This document shows, piece after piece, positions 1 through 8,186 of a stretch of DNA of 39,073 bases. This DNA is from a bacterium TMED88 (GTDB taxonomy: Bacteria > Myxococcota_A > UBA9160 > UBA4427): positions 1-39,073 of the forward strand of contig NHEP01000177.1 of assembly GCA_002171515.1 (NCBI GenBank), read 5' to 3'. Both the position numbers and the translations under genes were made by a program. The notes under the pieces were generated by a model. It worked only from the letters and a program-made list of their open reading frames with translations, was not told where the DNA came from and did no database searches. Within the stretch, counting starts at the first letter, position 1; each line of letters begins with the position of its first letter.

Positions 1-323
1 CCGATGAGGCCGTAGAACGTTTACAGGCAGCCGTCCAAGAAGCCGGCGAAGAGCAGCCCGCCGGAAGACGGGCCGTTTGGAAACGAACGGGCCAGCCGGT
101 TGTGGAGGCGGCCATTGCATGGGGGAGAAGGCAGCCCGAGATCGTCATTGCGAATCTCGAATCAGTGGTCGACCAGATTCCGGAAGTGGGCGGCAGCGAC
201 GCGCAGGATGACCTTTTCCGCCTCACACTCGTCCGGGCTTACTGCGCGCTCGGACAGCAAGATTCGGCCGATCAGCTTCTCGCCCACTTTCCAGGGACCC
301 GGGCCTTCCCGGATCTGATTTGA
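1..323 (+). CDS. C-terminal end of a TTC38-like tetratricopeptide repeat protein (5' truncated)
   Basis: The frame is already open at the first bases (reading from position 3) and ends with TGA at 321-323, so only the last ~106 residues are in the window. They contain two helix-turn-helix units of TPR type. The segment GGSDAQDDLFRLTLVRAY closely follows the C-terminal signature of the TTC38 family (usually GGSHAQRDVF..TL), preceded by PVVEAAIAW as in that family. TTC38 proteins are cytoplasmic TPR proteins of unknown biochemical role, found in bacteria and animals. An internal ATG at 102 exists, but the same reading frame and family match continue upstream of it, so the gene should extend left of the window. 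The next gene converges on it. Confidence 0.7.
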   Translation, partial: DEAVERLQAAVQEAGEEQPAGRRAVWKRTGQPVVEAAIAWGRRQPEIVIANLESVVDQIPEVGGSDAQDDLFRLTLVRAYCALGQQDSADQLLAHFPGTRAFPDLI

Positions 324-359
324 CTCAGCTTGGCTTCGGCGTACCCGGAGATCCCCCAA

Positions 360-376
360 GAGGCCTTTTCGGCCTC
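360..376. terminator. Hairpin between convergent genes
   Basis: GAGGCC (360-365) and GGCCTC (371-376) form a perfect 6-bp stem with a 5-nt TTTTC loop. It lies in the 73-bp gap between the TTC38-like stop and the GH16 stop, where a bidirectional terminator would be expected. No U-tract follows on either strand, so this is a weak call. Confidence 0.3.
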
Positions 377-396
377 CCGAGGGCTTTCACCGGATC

Positions 397-3300
397 TCAG
401 TCGACCGAAACCCGGGGCACCGGCAAATAGTCGTAGAGATCGTCAGTATGGTGGGGCTGGCGACGCTCTTCTGCCTCCCGAAGCCGATCGACAATCTCGG
501 AGAACAATCGATCGGTCTCCGTTCGATCGCCTCCCGGGTCCGTCCCGTCAAGCCAATTCAGCCGAGCAAAGTTCATCGCCCAGGCGGTTCCGGCTCGATC
601 AAAAGCCGCGCCGGATTGAGCCAAGTCGTCGTTCACCAAGTAGAGCCACATCCGAGCCGTGTTATCGAGCAGTCTGCGTTGCATCTCGCGCCGCGGATCC
701 CCCGCCCCAAACAACGGACGCTGGAATTCGCTGTGCTTGTAGACAAGAAACGGCCGAATGCTCGCCCACTGACCGTGACCGGTCGTGCCTCGCCCAAGCC
801 GCTTTTCCCAACCCTCGGCTTGAGCCTTTTCAACGGACATCCGCGCCAAAATAAAGGCGTAGTGCCCCCCCCAATGCCCTTGATGGAGCGGATAAAAGTA
901 GTCGCCTGAAACCGTCTCAAAGGACTCATCGGAGGTCAACAGAGCTGGATCGATCATCCACCCCGCCCAGAACCACGCGCGCTGCAGGATCTGCGATTGA
1001 AGCCGCTGCTTGTTGAGGTCCATCTCCGCGGAGACAAACGTCGGGAATACAGTGCAGCCATCAGGGTGATCGCAGTTCAAGGGCCGCTGTCGAATCAAAT
1101 CGCCCACCCGCCAGATCGGATTTCGCTCGATGGCGACGGACCGGTCAGCCACCGGGTTCCCCTCAACTTGGTCCACAGTTCGGTCTGGATATTCGAGCGT
1201 GCCCTGTCGCCACATATGTCCCAAAACCTGGATGGACTCGTACTTGGTCAGCATCCATTCAAAGGCTCGCCGGTCGGCTTCACTCGATAACGGCTCATGG
1301 CTCGCTGCGCTTTCCCGAATCCCGTCGTAGAAAGTCCAGAAGGCGGCGTCCGTCGGAGAGGCCGCGTAGGCGTCAAAGGCTGCATGGAAGGCCTCGGGAT
1401 CCGTCGGGCGAATCCCCATATTGGGGAGCCACTCGGCCACACTGCCCTGATGACCCGCCTCTTCGCTCGGATTCAAAGGATCCTGACCTACATGGCTCAG
1501 TCCGTGGAAAGGGTCTTCGCTCCAACGATCCAGCTGAACCCCAATTCGAAGTGTCCGGAGGTCCAGAGATTGCAGTTGCGACTGGGCTTCCCGGGCCTTT
1601 TCGAGAGAATCAATTGAATCGGTGACCAGAAGCAGGCCCACTTCATCGCGAAGGAACTCAAGAAAAGCCAGGTCCCGATCTTGGACTGTCGCACCCGGAA
1701 GAGGCTCGAATCCCGGCTGAAGCGGCCGAAAGCGCTCGGGATGAACGACCCGCCTCAAGTCATGCTTTTGCCTTTGGGCGTGAATCAAACCAACGATTTC
1801 GGCCGCACGGACTTCATCCACGTGCTCAAGGGCTCGGCGACGGATGTCCGCATCCGAATAGCCAATAAAGGCCAAATCGAAGCCGTCGGGAACATGACAG
1901 CTCGCACAGGCTCCATGTTCACCCTCGAAGCGAAAAGCCTGCAAGCCCGCGGACAAGGTCTGCTCCAAGGTTTCCGGGGCCATGGCCTGCTCGGGCACGA
2001 AAGCCGGCCCACAGCGCGGATCGCTGTCACCCGAGGCGCACAAAATAGCCTCTGGGAAAACGACCGGGGTCTTGGGGGGTTCGATCCGCACGATCTCCGA
2101 CGCCTCGAATTGGAAAGGGACTTCAACTCGTGACCGTCGCCCCTCTTCAGGAGCGGCACTGGTCCAGAGATCGACGCCCACACTCGTATGCAAGCTCTGT
2201 AACTCGAGACGCACCGTGCCGTTTCGCAGGTTTTCGAAGGAACCCGTGCCTGAAATGAGGGGATACACGTCTGACTCGTATCGAGATAGCTCTCGAACTG
2301 CGTGGGTCGGCGCGCCGGTAAAATTCTCGACCCGATCCCATCCGCCGTCTCCCTCGAAATCGTAGAGAACTCGAGCCTCGAGGTAGGCGATCCCCGTTTC
2401 TCCACCGAACGTGCTCAGATCGAAAGCCGTCTGTCCGAGATTGGGATCATAGTCAGCCGAAAGACCCCGAGCCTCGTAGGCGAGCATGCCGCGATCACCT
2501 GGGACCCGGTCAAACTGACCGTCTGCGCCAGGGTCGAGTGCGAGGGCGCCGGGATTTAGCCCATCGCTTTGGCTGATGAGATAGAAGGCGTTCCGCGAAG
2601 CCGTAAAAACAGAAGGTTCCGGTTCTTCCGCTTCCTCTTCTTCGTAGACGCGCACGTAATCCACTTTCAGCACCTGAGGAAAGACCGTGCTGGCATCTGG
2701 GTAACCGGGCCAATAGCCCCCGATCGCGACATTCAAGAGAAGAAAGAACGGGTGATCATAAACCCAGGGTGCGCCATTGGGAAGATCGGCGGGTGTCTTG
2801 ACGTGATAAAGCTCTCCGTCGACTTCCCAACGAATCGATTCAGGCGACCACTCGATCGCGAAGGTGTGAAAGCCATCGGTGAATCGCTGGCCCGAAGGAA
2901 GTTCGTAATGACCTCCCACCCCGCCGGCCCCCGAGTATCCAGGTCCATGAAGCGTGCCGTGGACCCGGCCGGGAACATGTCCCACGTTCTCCATGATGTC
3001 GATCTCGCCTGAATAGGGCCATCCCACCTCTCCGATATCGGCACCCAGCATCCAGAAGGCGGGCCAAACGCCTTGGCCGACGGGAAGCTGCATGCGGGCT
3101 TCAATGCGGCCATATTGCTGGCTGAACTTTCCAGCTGTGAGCAGACGGGCCGAGCTGTACTGACACGCGCCATACCAGCAGGTCGAGCCCGGCAAAGTCT
3201 CTTTGCGGGCTGTGATCACCAAATGACCCGCGCCATCGTGAGACACATTTTCGGGACGATCGGTGTAGTACTGGTGCTCGGCGTTTCCGAAGCCTCCGCC

Positions 3301-4614
3301 GCCCAGATCGAAGCCCCAACGCGAGGCATCCGGCGAAGTCCCGCTCTCCCGATCAAATTCATCGGACCAGACCAATTGCCAACCGGGCCGATCCGTATCC
3401 CCCGCGTTGGCAGGCGGGGGTTCGCTGGGATCGGAAGGATCCTCCGGATCAATGGGATCCGCGGGGTCAGTGGGGTCAGTCGCATCATCGGGATCCGTCG
3501 GATCAACCGGCTCTTCGGTGTCAGGCGGAATCGGGGGTGACGGCGGAACCGGCGTGGGGTCAAGGTCGTCCCCCCCACCCAGACCTGCATAAACATGAAG
3601 CGTCCAGTCGGTGTCGTACTGACCCGAGAGCTGATCAACACCCACTACCCATCGGTATTCGACGGACTCCCCCACTTCGAGCCCTTCGAGAATCCACTGG
3701 AGTTGGCCGTTTGAATTCGGCGACATCGGAAAACCCTGAACACCACTCGGGCTGCGTCGATGAACCTGAGCCCATGGCACCGATTCGATTAGAAATTGGA
3801 GCCGGCCGCCGCTGAGTTCAGTGACCCGAGTATTAGAAGGCAATCCACCCAAGCCACTATATTGGGCTTCAGTCCACTCCCCCATGATTTGACCGCCCTG
3901 ATCGTCCCCGACGAGGAACCGGTAACGAAACGCTTCACCCGGTCGAAGGCCATGGATTGGGTAGCGGGCTTCCCGACCCTCCTGAAGCATCCGCTGGACC
4001 CGCGTGCTTCGAGGCCCTTCAAAATGGAGATCGGCCCACGGCACATCCTGGATATAGAATTCCAGTCGACCGCCTTGTTGCTCGATCCAGCCTTGGTCGA
4101 CGACCGCTTCAGCAGGAGACAGAACTTGGGGCTGTGAGGCGCGGGGTACCAAAATTTCGGGAAGTGATTCCGGGACGCCGATGATTCCCTCAAGGTCCAG
4201 CAACACCCAGTCTCGGCCGCCCACGCAGGCCGCACCTTGCACCGCAAAGGTGGCTGGCGTCACCCGAGGTCCACCACCGCCGATTTCGAGGCTGAGCGTG
4301 AGATCTTCAAGAACATCAAGGACTTCGCCCGCCCGCGACTGGAGCTGAACCTTGGGACCCGCCAGACCCAGTTCGGCGCCCGTGCTCTGCAAGACGGTCT
4401 GGCCCGAAGGCAATTCAAAGTCCAAGGCCCACTGATCCCAAGCCGCATCATCTCGATTCCGCAGGGTCACAGCAGCCGTGTAGCCTCCACCCCAATCCTC
4501 TTGAATCGCGTACTCAACCTCGCACTCGGGAACCACCGCACCGCAACCTGAGAGTGTCAGCCCACAAAAAATGCCCATCGCCATCATGACATGCCAAGCC
4601 TTGCTCTCCGCCAT
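397..4614 (-). CDS. Giant lipoprotein: CBM2-like, two repeat modules, GH16 beta-glucanase and C-terminal c-type cytochrome region
   Basis: A predicted 1,405-residue secreted protein. The start at 4614 (or 4617) follows GGGAGG and gives a lipoprotein signal ending LSG-C24. The frame stays open to 4899, but that extension has no signal-like or family sequence. Domains in order: CBM2-like cellulose-binding fold (~30-132, flanked by Cys31 and Cys130); two related ~85-residue modules (~161-254, ~261-345) with W-T/D-W patterns resembling beta-glucan-binding modules; a DP-rich linker (~350-404); GH16 (~410-658) with the catalytic motif E537-I-D539-I-M-E542, typical of endo-beta-1,3-glucanases; an unassigned beta-rich domain (~669-836); and a ~560-residue C-terminal region with one heme c motif C903-A-S-C906-H907. 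Known: GH16 cleaves beta-1,3/1,4-glucans or galactans. Inferred: surface-anchored laminarin-like hydrolysis coupled to electron transfer. Sulfatase and subtilase genes elsewhere in the window suit polymer degradation. Confidence 0.85.
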   Translation of the reverse strand: MAESKAWHVMMAMGIFCGLTLSGCGAVVPECEVEYAIQEDWGGGYTAAVTLRNRDDAAWDQWALDFELPSGQTVLQSTGAELGLAGPKVQLQSRAGEVLDVLEDLTLSLEIGGGGPRVTPATFAVQGAACVGGRDWVLLDLEGIIGVPESLPEILVPRASQPQVLSPAEAVVDQGWIEQQGGRLEFYIQDVPWADLHFEGPRSTRVQRMLQEGREARYPIHGLRPGEAFRYRFLVGDDQGGQIMGEWTEAQYSGLGGLPSNTRVTELSGGRLQFLIESVPWAQVHRRSPSGVQGFPMSPNSNGQLQWILEGLEVGESVEYRWVVGVDQLSGQYDTDWTLHVYAGLGGGDDLDPTPVPPSPPIPPDTEEPVDPTDPDDATDPTDPADPIDPEDPSDPSEPPPANAGDTDRPGWQLVWSDEFDRESGTSPDASRWGFDLGGGGFGNAEHQYYTDRPENVSHDGAGHLVITARKETLPGSTCWYGACQYSSARLLTAGKFSQQYGRIEARMQLPVGQGVWPAFWMLGADIGEVGWPYSGEIDIMENVGHVPGRVHGTLHGPGYSGAGGVGGHYELPSGQRFTDGFHTFAIEWSPESIRWEVDGELYHVKTPADLPNGAPWVYDHPFFLLLNVAIGGYWPGYPDASTVFPQVLKVDYVRVYEEEEAEEPEPSVFTASRNAFYLISQSDGLNPGALALDPGADGQFDRVPGDRGMLAYEARGLSADYDPNLGQTAFDLSTFGGETGIAYLEARVLYDFEGDGGWDRVENFTGAPTHAVRELSRYESDVYPLISGTGSFENLRNGTVRLELQSLHTSVGVDLWTSAAPEEGRRSRVEVPFQFEASEIVRIEPPKTPVVFPEAILCASGDSDPRCGPAFVPEQAMAPETLEQTLSAGLQAFRFEGEHGACASCHVPDGFDLAFIGYSDADIRRRALEHVDEVRAAEIVGLIHAQRQKHDLRRVVHPERFRPLQPGFEPLPGATVQDRDLAFLEFLRDEVGLLLVTDSIDSLEKAREAQSQLQSLDLRTLRIGVQLDRWSEDPFHGLSHVGQDPLNPSEEAGHQGSVAEWLPNMGIRPTDPEAFHAAFDAYAASPTDAAFWTFYDGIRESAASHEPLSSEADRRAFEWMLTKYESIQVLGHMWRQGTLEYPDRTVDQVEGNPVADRSVAIERNPIWRVGDLIRQRPLNCDHPDGCTVFPTFVSAEMDLNKQRLQSQILQRAWFWAGWMIDPALLTSDESFETVSGDYFYPLHQGHWGGHYAFILARMSVEKAQAEGWEKRLGRGTTGHGQWASIRPFLVYKHSEFQRPLFGAGDPRREMQRRLLDNTARMWLYLVNDDLAQSGAAFDRAGTAWAMNFARLNWLDGTDPGGDRTETDRLFSEIVDRLREAEERRQPHHTDDLYDYLPVPRVSVD
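3421..3504 (-). repeat. DP-rich linker repeat inside the GH16 gene
   Basis: About ten short units of Asp-Pro plus one residue (DPT, DPA, DPI, DPE, DPS) lie at residues ~371-398 of the GH16-cytochrome protein. They are encoded by degenerate GGATC/GGGTC-like units on the plus strand. This is an extended acidic linker between the binding modules and the catalytic domain, not an intergenic minisatellite. Confidence 0.7.
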
Positions 4615-4649
4615 CATCGACCTCCCGTGGCTTCGAGCGATTCCAGGCG

Positions 4650-4687
4650 CCGTTCGCCATGAAGACCAGCGAATTCTTGGCGAACGG
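4650..4687. promoter_or_regulatory. 10-bp inverted repeat upstream of the GH16 gene
   Basis: CCGTTCGCCA (4650-4659) and TGGCGAACGG (4678-4687) are exact inverted copies separated by 18 nt. They lie 36-73 bp upstream of the GH16 start in the 333-bp divergent gap (4615-4947). It could be an operator for a dimeric or looping regulator, or a 5'-UTR hairpin. The placement supports regulation of the glucanase gene, but no regulator is identified. Confidence 0.4.
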
Positions 4688-4748
4688 TTTCGACCCGTAC
4701 AAAACCCGAAGCGTTTCGACCAGACTGCGGAACGGCACGAGCAATCAC

Positions 4749-4764
4749 CGTGATCGAGGTCACT
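4749..4764. promoter_or_regulatory. CRP/FNR-like dyad (GTGA-N6-TCAC)
   Basis: GTGA at 4750-4753 and TCAC at 4760-4763, separated by 6 nt, match the core half-sites and spacing of CRP-type sites (TGTGA-N6-TCACA); the outermost bases do not match. It sits in the divergent region between the glucanase and thioesterase genes. The core motif can occur by chance. The rest of this gap shows no other recognisable element, although frames remain open through it on both strands. Confidence 0.35.
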
Positions 4765-4947
4765 TCCGGCGTTCTTCTGAAATGCGCAAATCAGGTGAAA
4801 CAGGAAGCGACTTCGCAACCCCGGACAACGAGTTGGCGCGGGCCTTTGCGAGCCAGTGAGGAGTCCAAAACCAGCCTCGGCCTTTCGAGAAACGGTCAAC
4901 AGGGGCCGCCCTCAAAAGTCTGGCGGCTCAGCCGTCTCTGGGCCAAG

Positions 4948-5415
4948 ATGCACGCTATGGAATGGACAACCGAGTTGCTTGAAAAAATGAAGGTCAATCT
5001 CGCGAGTGGCATCCCCGCCGTCGCGCGAACAGGAATCGAAATCCTCGAACTGGAGAAGGGTTACGTCAAAATGAAGATGCCCTTGGAGGGCAATGTCAAT
5101 CATGTCCAGATGATGTACGCGGGCTCGCTCTTTACTTTGGCGGAACTTCCCGGGGGCGCCATCTTCGCGACGTCCTTCGACTCCCGACGCTTCTACCCCA
5201 TCGTCCGAGACATGAGTATCCGCTTTCGAAGACCGGCCAAAACGGATATCACAGTGGAAGTTCGGCTCGACGAAACGAAAGCCGCCGAGGTCGCCGCGGA
5301 AGCCGAACGCGAAGGAAAAGCCGACTACGACTGGAATTGCGAACTCAAAGATGAAACCGGCGAGATCGTTGCCATCACGCACAACATCTACCAGCTCCGA
5401 AAGATCGGCTCTTAA
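4948..5415 (+). CDS. Hotdog-fold thioesterase (PaaI/YiiD C-terminal-like)
   Basis: A 155-residue cytoplasmic protein. The start is taken at ATG 4948; ATG 4957 (MEWTTELLEKM) is almost as good. The frame extends upstream to 4750, but that extension is low in family-like content. The core has the hotdog layout: an N-terminal helix, a strand (GYVKMKMPLEGNVNH), the central helix with AGSLFTLAELPGG, and a C-terminal beta-sheet ending IYQLRK. This resembles PaaI/DUF4442/YiiD-C thioesterases, which hydrolyse acyl-CoA or related thioesters. The canonical HGG-type loop is replaced by QMMYAGS, so the substrate is unclear. The sulfite-oxidase-type gene starts 32 bp downstream and may be co-transcribed. 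An overlap in function with MaoC (21705) and enoyl-CoA hydratase (27054) is inference only. Confidence 0.75.
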   Translation: MHAMEWTTELLEKMKVNLASGIPAVARTGIEILELEKGYVKMKMPLEGNVNHVQMMYAGSLFTLAELPGGAIFATSFDSRRFYPIVRDMSIRFRRPAKTDITVEVRLDETKAAEVAAEAEREGKADYDWNCELKDETGEIVAITHNIYQLRKIGS

Positions 5416-5447
5416 ACCCTCCGCCTCGCGTCGAAAGGGAGTGCGTC

Positions 5448-7037
5448 ATGTCGTCTAAGCCGAGCGATTCCCCTTCCCTGCCTCCCATCGTCGAACCCAC
5501 CACCCGCCGATCTTTTATGCTCGGCGCCCTCTCAGCAGGCGGGGCACTTGCCCTCCGGAGTTCCCTCGCCCAGGGGGCGGTGAGCGGGGGGCCAAATGGG
5601 GCGAGCCCACTACCCGGTGGCCTCGATCCGAAGCTCTTTGCCCTGCACTCACGCGTCCCCCTTACGCTGGAAACCCTTCGCTCAAGCTTTGGCATGGGGG
5701 TCGTCACACCCGTTTCGCGCTTCTTCGTACGAAACAATCTCCCGATGCCTACGGAGCAAATCGTCGCCGACCCAGAGACGTGGACACTCGAGGTCGAAGG
5801 TGTTCGCGCGGCCCGCAGCATGACTTTGGCAGAGCTCAAGACCCTCGGCGTCGCGACGCTATCAACGGTCATCCAATGTTCAGGAAATGGGCGAGCCTTC
5901 TTTGAGCACGGGCCCTCCGGGTCTCCGTGGCAAGTCGGCGCGTCGGGTTGTGCCATCTGGACGGGGTTGCCCGTTCGTCTATTGATCGAAGCTTTGGGAG
6001 GCCCCGTTTCCCGCGCACGGTTTTTAACCGGGACCGGGGGCGAAAAACTTCCGGAAGGAATCGACCCCCTCGACCTCATGGTCGAAAGGTCAGTCCCCCT
6101 GGAAAAGGGACTCCTTGATTGCCTCCTTGCTTGGGAAATGAACGGCGAGCCCCTGCCCCTCACGCATGGCGGCCCCTTGCGGCTGATTGTACCGGGCTAC
6201 TACGGCTGCAATCAGATCAAATACATCCGAAAGCTGGCGTGCACCGCCCAGGAAAGCCCAGCGAAAATTCAGCAGACCGGTTATCGAATGCGACCCGTCG
6301 GCCACACAGCCAGCCCCGAGCAGCCAAGCCTGTGGCGCATGCCCGTGACCAGTTGGCTGCAGGGCCCCAACGGTCAAGACGCCCCATTGGCTCCGGGCCG
6401 TGTCATTTTGCACGGCGTTGCCTTTTCGGGGGAACGACGAATCGATCGCATCGAGTTCAGTCAAGACGATGGAAAAAGCTGGCGCGAAGCCGACTGGATT
6501 GGACCCGAAATCGGCAGTGGGGCATGGCAACAATTCACCGTGTCCATCGATCTCCCAGCCGGCCGTCACCGCCTGGTCACGCGGGCCACGGATGCCGCCG
6601 GGGACACCCAGCCGGCCGAACGGATCGAAAATGAGAGGGGCTACGGGAATACCGCGTGGACCGACCTTGCTTTGGCCGTTGTTGTGGGTCAGGCAAATCA
6701 ACGTTCAAAGAAGCCCGTCGCTGCACCGGATCTCTCCCAATCGGCGCCACCCCCTCAGACCGCAGCCCCGATCGATCTCAGCCCTCAGGGCGAAGCGGGT
6801 CAGGCCCTATTCTTGGAGGCCGAGCCTTCTTGCGGTGCCTGCCACAGTCTCGCCGCAACCGGCAGCCAGGGCACCCTCGGGCCCAATCTGGATCAGTTAA
6901 AGCCCGACGAAGCACGAATCATAGGGGCCCTCAACCAAGGCGTCGGAGTCATGCCCTCGTACAGGGAACGGCTTTCCCCAGAGCAAATCCGTGATCTTGC
7001 GCGTTTCGTCGTGGAAGCCACTGCCAAGAAACCCTGA
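5448..7037 (+). CDS. Tat-exported sulfite oxidase-family molybdoenzyme with C-terminal cytochrome c domain
   Basis: A 529-residue protein; the ATG follows AGGGAG. The N-terminus carries a twin-arginine signal (TRRSFMLG, R20-R21) and a hydrophobic Ala/Leu stretch, so export as a folded cofactor-loaded enzyme is predicted. Residues ~60-260 form the molybdopterin-binding domain, with the Mo-ligand cysteine in VIQCSGNGR (C144). Residues ~290-410 form the Mo-co dimerisation (Ig-like) domain. Residues ~451-529 are a class I cytochrome c with C462-G-A-C465-H466 and a probable Met502 ligand (GVMPSY). Known relatives are SorA/SoxC-type sulfite or sulfane dehydrogenases, where a separate cytochrome often takes the electrons; here both are in one chain. 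A specific sulfite substrate is not proven, and other S- or N-oxide chemistry is possible. Confidence 0.85.
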   Translation: MSSKPSDSPSLPPIVEPTTRRSFMLGALSAGGALALRSSLAQGAVSGGPNGASPLPGGLDPKLFALHSRVPLTLETLRSSFGMGVVTPVSRFFVRNNLPMPTEQIVADPETWTLEVEGVRAARSMTLAELKTLGVATLSTVIQCSGNGRAFFEHGPSGSPWQVGASGCAIWTGLPVRLLIEALGGPVSRARFLTGTGGEKLPEGIDPLDLMVERSVPLEKGLLDCLLAWEMNGEPLPLTHGGPLRLIVPGYYGCNQIKYIRKLACTAQESPAKIQQTGYRMRPVGHTASPEQPSLWRMPVTSWLQGPNGQDAPLAPGRVILHGVAFSGERRIDRIEFSQDDGKSWREADWIGPEIGSGAWQQFTVSIDLPAGRHRLVTRATDAAGDTQPAERIENERGYGNTAWTDLALAVVVGQANQRSKKPVAAPDLSQSAPPPQTAAPIDLSPQGEAGQALFLEAEPSCGACHSLAATGSQGTLGPNLDQLKPDEARIIGALNQGVGVMPSYRERLSPEQIRDLARFVVEATAKKP

Positions 7038-7060
7038 AACCACTCGATCACGAGAGACCA

Positions 7061-8056
7061 TTAATCGTGAGCTCGGAAAGCCGGGTCCAATTCTCCGGCA
7101 TGCTCGACCAACCAAGCCTGAGTCGCCTGGGCCATCAGGTCACTGAAGAGACGATTCCGACGATCAAAAAAAGCCACTGAGGCCCCGCCGTCGAGGGCGT
7201 AGCGCCCCGCCAAGGACTCGGCGCCCGCGCGGTCCTCGCCTTCGTAAAACATCAGTCGATCGGTCCCTTCTAACGGAACGCCCATCACCTCCGAAAAGTA
7301 TTGGAGGTGCAGCTCGCGGTGATGCGCCGTCGCGGCCCCCATCACCACGACCCGCATCGACGGCCATCGAGCGACGTCGATATACTCCCTTCGCCATTGC
7401 ACAATGACACGATTCAGCGCCGTCAGCTGCGCTCCGGCCGCTCCGCTGAGATTGGCGTTCAGCGACGCGGCTTGACTACGGGCAAAACTCAAGAGCGATG
7501 CCTCGCTGACCCGACCCTGGGCCAACACCCCCGCTAAGAACTCTGTCGTGTCTTCGAGGATTTGACGCTGCCTCGGCAAGCTGGCGCGGTTGGGGAAACG
7601 CCCCTCATCAATCGAATCCTGAAGACTCCGCAAGACGTCGAGATATTGCCGCACGGGCACCCGGGTTTCGGACCCCATGGGCCCTTTGTCTGCGTCATCG
7701 ATAAGCAGGACATAGGCAGCCAGGGGCAGGTGGTCGATGATTTTTAGATTCTGGTACGTCGGGGGGGCCCCGGTCTTCACGTGATCGACCTGATCGCCGT
7801 CAAGGTAAAGAAACAGATCGCCACCCTGGACAACGATCAACCCTGTTTGCTTGACTCGGTCAACAGAGTGTTCCAGCGCCCGCGCATAGTTTTGGGTGAA
7901 AAGCTGGTTGATCGAGCGCATTTCGGCCGACGGGGGTCCAGTTGCAAGAGCCTTTTCCAGACCCTCATCGGCGCGGGATCCCACTGGCGGGATGAGCCAG
8001 ACAGCGAGCAGAACCCAAAAAAGGGGGGCTAAGAGCCGTTCTTGCAGTCTTCGCAC
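7061..8056 (-). CDS. Exported protein of unknown function
   Basis: A 331-residue protein that I do not recognise. The best start is GTG at 8056: it follows CGGGAG by 6 nt and gives a Sec signal peptide (LLAPLFWVLLAVWLIPPVGSRA, cut before DEG). The frame opens further up at 8194, but that would bury the signal peptide ~50 residues in. The mature part is mixed alpha/beta with few cysteines. It includes a beta-rich early region with GLIVVQGGDLFLYLDG, a helical middle (~120-220), and a late region with VVVMGAATAHHRELHLQYFSEVMGV, where two consecutive histidines stand out. It converges on the molybdoenzyme (23-bp gap) and is divergent from malic enzyme. No function is assigned. Confidence 0.7.
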   Translation of the reverse strand: MRRLQERLLAPLFWVLLAVWLIPPVGSRADEGLEKALATGPPSAEMRSINQLFTQNYARALEHSVDRVKQTGLIVVQGGDLFLYLDGDQVDHVKTGAPPTYQNLKIIDHLPLAAYVLLIDDADKGPMGSETRVPVRQYLDVLRSLQDSIDEGRFPNRASLPRQRQILEDTTEFLAGVLAQGRVSEASLLSFARSQAASLNANLSGAAGAQLTALNRVIVQWRREYIDVARWPSMRVVVMGAATAHHRELHLQYFSEVMGVPLEGTDRLMFYEGEDRAGAESLAGRYALDGGASVAFFDRRNRLFSDLMAQATQAWLVEHAGELDPAFRAHD

Positions 8057-8186
8057 TTTTTTCTCCCGAACGAGTCGCCTTAATTCTACGCCAAGAAGGC
8101 TTCGACTCGCGTTTCCATCTCCCGCCCGACCCATTTTTACTTCATACTGTCCGGACTGCTGATCGGCTGGAAAAAAAGGAGGCCCC

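Noticed and set aside
397..4614. LPMO partner encoded beside the GH16-cytochrome gene
   Set aside because: No protein in the window shows an N-terminal His after a signal peptide with an AA10-like sequence; any partner must be elsewhere.
4618..4899. N-terminal extension of the GH16 protein to 4899
   Set aside because: It would place 95 non-conserved residues before a clear lipoprotein signal; the GGGAGG site points to 4614/4617.
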